The notes under the pieces are model-generated. The model had not been told where the DNA came from. It did not search any database and worked only from the letters and a program-made list of their open reading frames with translations. Shown piece after piece: positions 57,418 to 64,000 of a stretch of DNA of 64,000 bases. Each line of letters starts with the position of its first letter. Position 1 is the stretch's first letter. Both the position numbers and the translations under genes were made by a program. Source of the stretch: Kibdelosporangium banguiense (lineage in GTDB: Bacteria > Actinomycetota > Actinomycetes > Mycobacteriales > Pseudonocardiaceae); the NCBI RefSeq assembly GCF_017876405.1, contig NZ_JAGINW010000001.1:6337203-6401202 (forward strand), written 5' to 3'.

Positions 57418-60174
57418 GTGGCCGCACGCCCTTCGCGTACGCCGGCTGAGGCTTACCAGGCGTCCAGGCGCCGCGCGGAAAGCCCCGAGCTGGCCGAATT
57501 CACTTCCGTGCTCTCCTTTGAGCTCGATCCCTTCCAGGTCCAGGCGTGCGAGGCGCTCGAAGGTGGGCACGCCGTGCTCGTCTGCGCCCCGACCGGCGCC
57601 GGCAAGACGGTGGTCGGCGAGTTCGCCGTGCACCTGGCGCTCGCCGAGGGCCGCAAGTGCTTCTACACGACCCCGATCAAGGCGTTGTCGAACCAGAAGT
57701 ACGCGGACCTGACCGCCCGGTACGGCGCGGGCAAGGTGGGCCTGCTGACCGGCGACACCTCGGTCAACGGTGACGCGCCGATCGTCGTGATGACGACCGA
57801 GGTCCTGCGCAACATGCTCTACGCGGGGTCGAACGCCCTCAAAGGCCTCGCCTACGTCGTGATGGACGAGGTGCACTACCTCGCCGACCGGTTCCGCGGC
57901 GCGGTGTGGGAGGAAGTCATCCTGCACCTGCCCGAGCAGGTCCGGCTGGTGAGCCTGTCCGCGACGGTCAGCAACGCCGAGGAGTTCGGTGAGTGGCTGG
58001 TCGAGGTCCGCGGCGACACCACGGTCGTGGTCGACGAGCACCGGCCGGTCCCGTTGTGGCAGCACATGATGGTCGGCCCGCGGATGATGGATCTGTTCGC
58101 CGGTGAGGACCCGCAGGGCGATGTGGCGATCAACCCGCATCTGGTGCGCCGCATCGAGGAAGTCGGCCGGATGCACGCCTGGCAGTCGGTGCCGGGGCGC
58201 GGCCGTAACCGCAGGCCACCGCAGGCACGCTCGAGGTTCAAGCCGCCGTCGCGGATCGACACCATCCAGCGCCTCGACGCGGCCGCGTTGCTGCCCGCGA
58301 TCGTCTTCGTGTTCAGCCGCGCGGGGTGTGACGCGGCGGTCGTGCAGTGCGCGCGTTCCGGTGTCCGGCTGAACACCGACGCGGAGGTCGTGGAGATCCG
58401 GCGGATCGTGAACGCCCGGACCAGGGACCTGCCCGAAGGCGATCTCGGTGTGCTGGGCTACTGGGAGTGGCGGGAGGCGCTGGAGCGCGGTTTCGCCAGC
58501 CACCACGCCGGCCTGCTGCCCGCGTTCAAGGAGACCGTCGAGGAGCTGTTCGTCCGTGGCCTGGTGAAGGTCGTGTTCGCGACCGAGACCCTGGCGCTCG
58601 GTATCAACATGCCGGCCCGCACAGTCGTGCTCGAACGTCTGGTGAAGTACAACGGCGAGGCCCATGTCGACCTGACCGCGGGGGAGTACACGCAGCTCAC
58701 GGGCCGTGCGGGTCGCCGTGGCATCGACATCGAGGGCCACGCGGTCGTCATCTGGCAGCCTGGCGTTGATCCCAAGCAGGTCGCAGGCCTGGCGTCGACG
58801 CGGACCTATCCGCTGCGGTCGTCGTTCAAGCCCGGCTACAACATGGCCGTCAACCTCGTCGCACGCCTGGGATCCGACGCGGCGCGAGGTCTGCTGGAAC
58901 AGTCGTTCGCCCAGTTCCAGGCGGACCGGTCGGTGGTGGGTGTGTCCCGCCGGATCGAACGCAACCGGGAGGCCCTCGCGGGTTACGCCGAGTCGATGAC
59001 CTGCCATCTCGGCGACTTCACCGAGTACGCCGAGCTGCGGCGCAAGCTGTCGGACCGGGAGAAGTCGCTGGCCCGGCAGAACTCCTCGGCCCGCCGGGCC
59101 GAGGCGGCGGCTTCGCTGGAACGGCTGCGCAAGGGCGACGTCATCGCAGTGCCCAGCGGACGCAGGTCCGGGCTCGCGATCGTGATCGACCCGGGCCTCG
59201 ATCCGATGGGCGACCCACGGCCGCTCGTGATCACCGAGGACCGTTGGGCCGGCCGGTTGTCGGTGGCCGACTTCCCGCAGCCGGTCGAGGCGCTCGGCCG
59301 GGTCCGGTTGCCCAAGCAGGTCGACGTCCGGTCGCCGCGCTCCCGCCGTGATCTCGCGTCGACGTTGCAGAACACCGGAATCAGCGTGCCCACCCGCAGC
59401 AAGCGCAGGTCCGGGCCGGACGACGACGCGGACCTCGCGGCGCTTCGCCGTGCGCTGCGTCAGCACCCGTGTCATGGCTGCCAGGACAGGGAAAGCCACG
59501 CCCGGTGGGCTGAGCGGTACCACCGGCTGCGTGCGGAAACCGAGCAGCTGGAACAAAAGGTCGCCGCGACCACCCACTCGCTGGCCCGCAGTTTCGACCG
59601 CATCCGCAAGCTGCTGACCGAACGCGATTACCTCGCGACCAACGGCAGCGACGAGGTCACGCGGCACGGCCGCCGGTTGTCCAGGCTCTACGGTGAGTCG
59701 GATCTGCTGGCCGCGGAATGCCTGCGGCACGGCGTATGGGAGGGCCTCGGCCCGGCCGAGCTGGCGGCGGTCGTGTCCGCCCTGGTCTACGAGGCGCGCC
59801 GGGATTCGCCCGTGGAGGCGAGGGTCCCGCAGGGCGCTGTGACCGAGGCACTCGCCGAGACAGCCCGGCTGTGGGCGGAGCTCGAGCACGACGAACGACG
59901 GCACAAGCTGGACCGAACGAGGCAACCCGACGCGGGATTCGCCTGGCCGGTCTATCGTTGGGCACGCGGCGAGTCGTTGGAGCGCGTACTCACCGCGGCC
60001 GAATCGGCCGGGGCGGAACTGACAGCGGGCGACTTCGTACGCTGGTGCCGTCAGGTCATCGACCTGCTCGACCAGATCAAGGAGGTACTGGGCTCCTCCT
60101 CGGAGCTCGGTGCGACCGCCGCACAGGCGGTAGCCGACATCCGGCGCGGCGTAGTCGCGGCGGGCACGTCATGA
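57418..60174 (+). CDS. helY: Ski2-like DEVH-box RNA helicase (HelY)
   Basis: A 918-residue helicase. RecA domain 1 has Walker A APTGAGKT (Lys63) and MDEVHYL (Asp150); domain 2 has motifs ATETLALGINMPARTVV and TQLTGRAGRRG. A winged helix, a beta-rich insert (about 560-650) and a helical C-terminal domain follow, as in Ski2/Mtr4 relatives. The gene keeps its conserved place after tatAC. RNA processing or decay is the likely role; the direct substrate is unproven. Confidence 0.95.
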   Translation: MAARPSRTPAEAYQASRRRAESPELAEFTSVLSFELDPFQVQACEALEGGHAVLVCAPTGAGKTVVGEFAVHLALAEGRKCFYTTPIKALSNQKYADLTARYGAGKVGLLTGDTSVNGDAPIVVMTTEVLRNMLYAGSNALKGLAYVVMDEVHYLADRFRGAVWEEVILHLPEQVRLVSLSATVSNAEEFGEWLVEVRGDTTVVVDEHRPVPLWQHMMVGPRMMDLFAGEDPQGDVAINPHLVRRIEEVGRMHAWQSVPGRGRNRRPPQARSRFKPPSRIDTIQRLDAAALLPAIVFVFSRAGCDAAVVQCARSGVRLNTDAEVVEIRRIVNARTRDLPEGDLGVLGYWEWREALERGFASHHAGLLPAFKETVEELFVRGLVKVVFATETLALGINMPARTVVLERLVKYNGEAHVDLTAGEYTQLTGRAGRRGIDIEGHAVVIWQPGVDPKQVAGLASTRTYPLRSSFKPGYNMAVNLVARLGSDAARGLLEQSFAQFQADRSVVGVSRRIERNREALAGYAESMTCHLGDFTEYAELRRKLSDREKSLARQNSSARRAEAAASLERLRKGDVIAVPSGRRSGLAIVIDPGLDPMGDPRPLVITEDRWAGRLSVADFPQPVEALGRVRLPKQVDVRSPRSRRDLASTLQNTGISVPTRSKRRSGPDDDADLAALRRALRQHPCHGCQDRESHARWAERYHRLRAETEQLEQKVAATTHSLARSFDRIRKLLTERDYLATNGSDEVTRHGRRLSRLYGESDLLAAECLRHGVWEGLGPAELAAVVSALVYEARRDSPVEARVPQGAVTEALAETARLWAELEHDERRHKLDRTRQPDAGFAWPVYRWARGESLERVLTAAESAGAELTAGDFVRWCRQVIDLLDQIKEVLGSSSELGATAAQAVADIRRGVVAAGTS

Positions 60175-60283
60175 ACAATCATCGGCCACGGCTCGGACAA
60201 GGTTGCCGGGCCGAGTGGGGAAATCACGGCCAGCTGTGGTTTGATCGCGCGGAATGGCTGCACCAGAACACCGGAGGCAAAGC

Positions 60284-61006
60284 ATGAGCAGCCCGTACGG
60301 GCCCGGCGGAAACGATCCGCAGCAGTGGGGGCAGCAACCGCAGCAACCGCCGCAGCAGCCCTACGGTCCACCGTCCGGTGGCTTCCCGGCCCAGCCTGGT
60401 GGGTATCCCCAGCAGCAGCCGGGACAGCAACCGCAGTACGGCGGATACCCCCAGCAACCGCCGCCGCAGCAGCCGACACAGCCGTACAGCCCGCAGCAGG
60501 ACCCCGGCAGCGCCGGTTTCCCGCAGCAGCCGCAGTACGGCCAGGACCCGGCCAGCGGCGGTTTCCCGCAGCAACAGCAGCCGTATGGCCAGCAGCCGCA
60601 GTACCCGGGCTACGGCCAGCAGCCGCAGCAGCCGTACGGCGGCTACCAGCAGCAGCCCTACGGCCAGCCGCCGCCCAAGAAGAAGTCGAACGCGGGGCTC
60701 TGGATCGGCGTGGTCGTCGCGGTGATCGTGGTGGCCGCGGTCGGCGTGCTCGGTTTCGTGACGCCTGGCTTCTTCAACAAGAAGGTGCTGGACCAGAACG
60801 CCGTGCAGGCGGGCGTGGTGAAGATCCTCAAGGACCGCTACCAGGAGGAGGCCACCGACGTGAAGTGCCCGGCCGACCAGGAGGTCAAGGTCGGCAAGAG
60901 CTTCACGTGCGATCTGAAGGTCGGCGGTGAGGCCCGCACGGTCACCATCACCATCAAGACCGAGTCGGACGCCCAGTACGAGGTCAGCCAGTCCAAGTCG
61001 AAGTAG
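60284..61006 (+). CDS. Pro/Gln-rich membrane protein with DUF4333 domain
   Basis: A 240-residue protein: about 135 N-terminal residues of PQQ/PYGQ-type repeats, one transmembrane helix (LWIGVVVAVIVVAAVGVLGF), then an exported DUF4333 domain with two cysteines (ATDVKCPADQE, KSFTCDLKV). ATG 60284 has CCGGAGG 8 nt upstream. A DUF4333 gene after helY is also the mycobacterial order. The architecture parallels the 30.6-34 kb cluster. Confidence 0.9.
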   Translation: MSSPYGPGGNDPQQWGQQPQQPPQQPYGPPSGGFPAQPGGYPQQQPGQQPQYGGYPQQPPPQQPTQPYSPQQDPGSAGFPQQPQYGQDPASGGFPQQQQPYGQQPQYPGYGQQPQQPYGGYQQQPYGQPPPKKKSNAGLWIGVVVAVIVVAAVGVLGFVTPGFFNKKVLDQNAVQAGVVKILKDRYQEEATDVKCPADQEVKVGKSFTCDLKVGGEARTVTITIKTESDAQYEVSQSKSK

Positions 61007-61061
61007 CACGAGCGGTTTAATTCAGTCGAGACGGCGAAGCCGGCCTGCCATGATCCATGGC

Positions 61062-62276
61062 GTGACCGACTTCGCCGTTCGTGTGCTCACCGAAGATGCT
61101 GAGATCCGCGCCGCCCATACGGTTCTGGCAGTGGCGTTGCACAATCCGCCGCTGACCGACGAGCGTTGGAAGCAACTCAAACCCACGTACGCGCCCGAGC
61201 GGTACTTCGGTGCGGTGACTGATGTGGGCGTTGTCGCGTCGACCTACATCTTCGATTCGTCAGTCGTGGTGCCGGGCGGCAACGTCGTACCGATGGCAGC
61301 GGTGTCACGTGTCGGTGTCCGCGCTGACTTCACCAGGCGTGGTGTCCTGACCGAGCTGATGCGTTTCCACCTCGCCGACGCCAAGGCACGCGGGCAGATC
61401 TTCGGCGGTCTGCATGCCAGTGAGGCCGTCATCTACGGTCGTTTCGGTTATGGCGTAAGCACATCCGCCCGTCATCTCAGGCTGCGCAGGGCTCGTGTCC
61501 GGCCGGGGCTGCCGCGCGAGGGGCGGATGCGGATGCTGGGCGCCGAAGAGGCGGTGGCGCTGATTCCGGTCCTGCACGAACGAGTCGGGTTCGGTCGGCC
61601 GGGCACGATGAGCCGCGGCCGTGACTGGTGGGCGACCCAGTTCGACCGGACCATGCGTGGCGACGAGCCGTACCAGGTCTACGTGCACAGCGGCCCGGAC
61701 GGCGACGACGGCTACGTGATCTACGAGTCCATACGGAACGACAACACGGACAGCATGGACCACGGCGCGGTGATCCAACTCTGGGAGTTGTGGGGCACCA
61801 CCCAGCAGGTCCGCAACGAGCTCTGGCAGTTCATGCTGGGCATCGACCTGGTCAGGGAGATCCAGGCGTACAACCAGCCGCTGGACGAGGGCGTGGAGCT
61901 GTTGCTGGCCGATCCGCGGACCTGCCACACGAACGAGCTCGACGACGAACTGTGGCTGCGTCTCATCGATGTCCCTGCAGCGCTTGCCGCGCGGACGTAC
62001 GGCGACGCTGATCCCGTTGTGCTGTCGGTGAATGACGCGTTCCTGCCGGAGAACTCCGGTACATATCAGGTTTCCCACGACGGTGTTTCGCGAACTTCCG
62101 AACCTGCGGCGTTCACTGTGGACGTTGACGTGCTCGCGATGATGTACCTGGGCGCGTGGCGGCCGACGGCCCTTGCCGCGGCAGGCCGGCTGCAGGTCAA
62201 CGACCCGCAGGCGCTGTCCCGGGCCGACAGGCTGTTCGCCACGGACACCGTCGCCTGGTGCGGAACCGGGTTCTGA
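61062..62276 (+). CDS. Eis-like GNAT acetyltransferase
   Basis: A 404-residue protein of the Eis family: tandem GNAT folds (VSRVGVRADFTRRGVLTELM is the acetyl-CoA loop of the first) and a C-terminal sterol-carrier-like domain (FTVDVDVLAMMYLGAWRPTALAAAG). The terminal Phe acts as catalytic carboxylate in Eis enzymes, and this protein ends GTGF. Eis acetylates aminoglycosides and lysine residues. GTG 61062 is favoured by CATGAT 7 nt upstream; ATG 61050 is an alternative. Confidence 0.92.
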   Translation: MTDFAVRVLTEDAEIRAAHTVLAVALHNPPLTDERWKQLKPTYAPERYFGAVTDVGVVASTYIFDSSVVVPGGNVVPMAAVSRVGVRADFTRRGVLTELMRFHLADAKARGQIFGGLHASEAVIYGRFGYGVSTSARHLRLRRARVRPGLPREGRMRMLGAEEAVALIPVLHERVGFGRPGTMSRGRDWWATQFDRTMRGDEPYQVYVHSGPDGDDGYVIYESIRNDNTDSMDHGAVIQLWELWGTTQQVRNELWQFMLGIDLVREIQAYNQPLDEGVELLLADPRTCHTNELDDELWLRLIDVPAALAARTYGDADPVVLSVNDAFLPENSGTYQVSHDGVSRTSEPAAFTVDVDVLAMMYLGAWRPTALAAAGRLQVNDPQALSRADRLFATDTVAWCGTGF

Positions 62277-62383
62277 TCCTACGTGTCCGTAGCGCGATCG
62301 GGTTAATCCCGATTCGCGCCGGGCCGGTCGCGGCTTTTCGCCGATACTCTCTGCGCGACGCGTGTTCGAGCGGGAGGTTCCAC

Positions 62384-63190
62384 GTGACCGGTGCGGCGAC
62401 GGAATGGGTTCCGACTGGTGTCGACGAGGAGGTGCCCAGCGCCGCGCGTGTGTACGACTACCTGCTCGGCGGCGGGCACAACTTCAGCGGCGACCGGGTG
62501 CTGGCCGAGAACCTGCTGAAGGTGCTGCCCGCCAGGGACATGGCCCGGCTCAACCGGCAGTACCTCGACCGGGTGGTGCGCTTCCTGATCAGCGAGGGCG
62601 TCACGCAGTTCCTCGACCTGGGCTCGGGCATCCCGACTGTCGGCAACGTGCACGAGGTCGCCCAGAAGGTGAACCCGGACGCACGCGTGGTCTACGTGGA
62701 CAACGAATCCGTCGCGGTCGCGCACAGCGAGCTGATGCTGCGCGACAACCCGAACGCCGCCGCGATCCTGGCCGACATGCGTGAGCCGGAGACGATCTTC
62801 TCCCACCGGCACGTCCGCCGGCTGCTGGACTTCTCCCAGCCGCTGGGCCTGCTGATGGTCGGTGTGGTGCAGTTCGTCCCGGACGCCGACGACCCGTGGG
62901 CGATGGCCGAGCAGTACCGCGATGCCCTGGCTTCCGGCAGCTACCTCGCGTTGTCGGCGTTCACCTGGGACAACGCCCCGGAAGGGATGCGCGCGGCGAT
63001 CGAGGTCTTCAAGAAGAGCCGCGACCCGATCTTCCCGCGTACGCACGCCGAGCTGATGCGGATGTTCGGCGACTTCGACCTCGTCGAGCCGGGACTGGTC
63101 TACACCCCGCTGTGGCGGCCGGAGCGGCAAGGGGAGGCGCTGGACGCCTCCCGCTCGAACCTCTACGCGGGCGTCGCGATCAAGCCTTAG
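62384..63190 (+). CDS. SAM-dependent methyltransferase, DUF574 (SAM_MT) family
   Basis: A 268-residue protein: ARVYDYLLGGGHNFSGDR near the N-terminus is the family hallmark, followed by SAM-binding FLDLGSGIPTVGNVHE and VYVDNESVAVAHSELML. Members are abundant in actinomycetes, with few known substrates. GTG 62384 has GGGAGG upstream. Confidence 0.93.
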   Translation: MTGAATEWVPTGVDEEVPSAARVYDYLLGGGHNFSGDRVLAENLLKVLPARDMARLNRQYLDRVVRFLISEGVTQFLDLGSGIPTVGNVHEVAQKVNPDARVVYVDNESVAVAHSELMLRDNPNAAAILADMREPETIFSHRHVRRLLDFSQPLGLLMVGVVQFVPDADDPWAMAEQYRDALASGSYLALSAFTWDNAPEGMRAAIEVFKKSRDPIFPRTHAELMRMFGDFDLVEPGLVYTPLWRPERQGEALDASRSNLYAGVAIKP

Positions 63191-63229
63191 TGGTCGGTTT
63201 CGGAAGTCCTTCGGGGGTTGGTCGGGTAG

Positions 63230-63562
63230 TCAGGTGGGGTCACCAAGGTAGAGACCGCAGGCGCAGTCGAGTGCTTCTTCGGGGCTGCCGATGGGAAGTC
63301 CGCTGGGCAGGATCTGGTCCTCGTAGCGGTCGCTGCTGGCCAGGTAGAGCCCGAAGCCCCAGTGGTGGGCTGATCCGCCGTAGCGCAGCCGGATCAGCGG
63401 TTGGGTGGTTCCGTCGTCCAGGTGGGCTGTCGCGTAGGCGAACTGGCCGCGGTAGCGCACATCCAGGTCGGTGATCTGCGGCCACCGCGCCCGGGCGTGT
63501 GTGACGAGCCGGTAGTGCAGGGAGTGTTTGGTGGACTCGGGCGGGGTGGCCATGACCGTCAT
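63230..63562 (-). CDS. Hypothetical protein beside a transposase
   Basis: A 110-residue protein (start at the ATG giving MTVMATPPEST, or three codons later). HYRLVTHARARWPQI, QPLIRLRYGGSAHHWGFGLYLAS and GLPIGSPEEALDCACGLY suggest a small mixed alpha/beta domain. I recognise no family. It is divergent from the transposase gene by 60 bp. Confidence 0.65.
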   Translation of the reverse strand: MTVMATPPESTKHSLHYRLVTHARARWPQITDLDVRYRGQFAYATAHLDDGTTQPLIRLRYGGSAHHWGFGLYLASSDRYEDQILPSGLPIGSPEEALDCACGLYLGDPT

Positions 63563-63622
63563 CGTGCCGCACTGGCAGGGTGACCGCCGTTGATGGCGGT
63601 TGATCATGTATGTGGGGTGGCG

Positions 63623-64000
63623 ATGCCGGTTGTGGTGGCGTGTCTGGTGCGGGTGACCGGTGCCGTGCGTCGGGAGCTGATCCGGCGGGCCCGGGGCCAG
63701 AAGACTGCGTATCGGGACAAGATCCGCGCGCAGATCGTGCTGCGGGCCGCCGACCGGCAGACCAACACGCAGATCGCGGCCGCGCTCGGGGTGAGTGTGG
63801 ACACCGTGCGCACCTGGCGGGGCCGGTTTGCCGAGCACGGCCTGGCCGGGTTGCGGGATCGGCCTCGCTCGGGGCGGCCGTCGCGGTTCAGCGCGGTGCA
63901 CCGCGCGCAGGTCACCGCGCTGGCGTGCCAACTGCCCGCCCAGGCCGGCGCGCCGTTGGCCCGGTGGTCGTGCCCGGAACTGGCCCGCGAAGCCGTCGCC
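63623..64000 (+). CDS. IS630-type transposase, N-terminal part (cut by window edge)
   Basis: 126 codons open to the end of the window. The product has a helix-turn-helix (TNTQIAAALGVSVDTVRTW) and GLAGLRDRPRSGRPSRF, the typical linker of IS630/Tc1-like transposases. The catalytic domain lies beyond the window, so integrity cannot be judged. Confidence 0.8.
   Translation, partial: MPVVVACLVRVTGAVRRELIRRARGQKTAYRDKIRAQIVLRAADRQTNTQIAAALGVSVDTVRTWRGRFAEHGLAGLRDRPRSGRPSRFSAVHRAQVTALACQLPAQAGAPLARWSCPELAREAVA

Noticed and set aside
56461..59925. An 1154-codon open frame on the minus strand across tatC-helY
   Set aside because: It is antisense to genes with clear domains (lipid kinase, HelY), is rich in Arg/His/Gln/Gly and has no recognisable motif. 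Long antisense frames are expected in DNA with G/C at nearly every third codon position.
60290..60680. CAG/CCG-rich periodic DNA that could suggest a repeat array
   Set aside because: The periodicity is codon repetition for Pro/Gln/Tyr within the DUF4333 protein. There are no constant repeats with unique spacers, so it is not a CRISPR array.
1..64000. tRNA or rRNA genes
   Set aside because: I saw no cloverleaf-like segment with a T-arm box or any rRNA-like stretch in intergenic DNA. A dedicated scan (tRNAscan-SE, Infernal) would settle it.

Overview
The window is high-GC actinobacterial DNA. It carries a mycothiol gene (mshC), the complete Pup-proteasome set (arc/mpa, dop, pup, prcB, prcA, pafA, pafB, pafC), an adjacent tatA-tatC pair, many GTG starts and many apparently leaderless genes. 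From memory, the order mshC, PAC2, metH, hisE, hisG, RecB-like nuclease, trmI, arc, dop, pup, prcBA, pafABC, tatAC, helY matches the corresponding region of Mycobacterium tuberculosis, so about 19-60 kb is a conserved chromosomal backbone. Two-component efflux loci, a SARP-type regulator, P450s and the IS content fit a large-genome filamentous actinomycete, probably Pseudonocardiales. I cannot name the species.

Layout. 0-16 kb is accessory: a two-component system with a lipoprotein, a peptidoglycan-binding adaptor and a MacB-like ABC exporter (1.1-6.5 kb); a secreted PAF-acetylhydrolase-like lipase; a GntR/YtrA-controlled ABC operon (7.7-10.8 kb) with a palindromic operator; a TetR/deazaflavin-oxidoreductase divergon with duplicated operators; a P450; and decayed genes at 13.5-14.4 kb. 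15-19 kb holds a membrane protein, a NarL-type two-component system and a small P450-like protein. 19-30 kb is core metabolism. 30.6-34 kb is a minus-strand run of five related membrane-anchored two-cysteine proteins. 34-51.6 kb is the Pup-proteasome region. 51.8-55 kb holds a SARP-like regulator, a small secreted protein and an intact IS1380-family element. 55-60 kb is tatA-tatC, a lipid kinase and helY. 60-64 kb ends with a DUF4333 protein, an Eis-like acetyltransferase, a methyltransferase and the start of an IS630-type transposase.

The most interesting locus lies between prcA and pafA (41.4-46.3 kb), behind a perfect terminator. It encodes a 126-residue protein resembling the EACC1 family, overlapping a 1473-residue protein that joins a caspase-like protease with a complete EF-hand loop to four FtsK/EccC-type ATPase modules. 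I read it as a candidate conflict or cell-suicide system that has taken over a type VII secretion motor.

Other notable points: a TANNNT hexamer 6-7 nt before the start codon of sixteen genes; two copies of a long perfect palindrome after hisG and pafA; an IS insertion whose target duplication falls in a promoter -10 next to tatAC; and a ribosome-site-masking hairpin in that IS.
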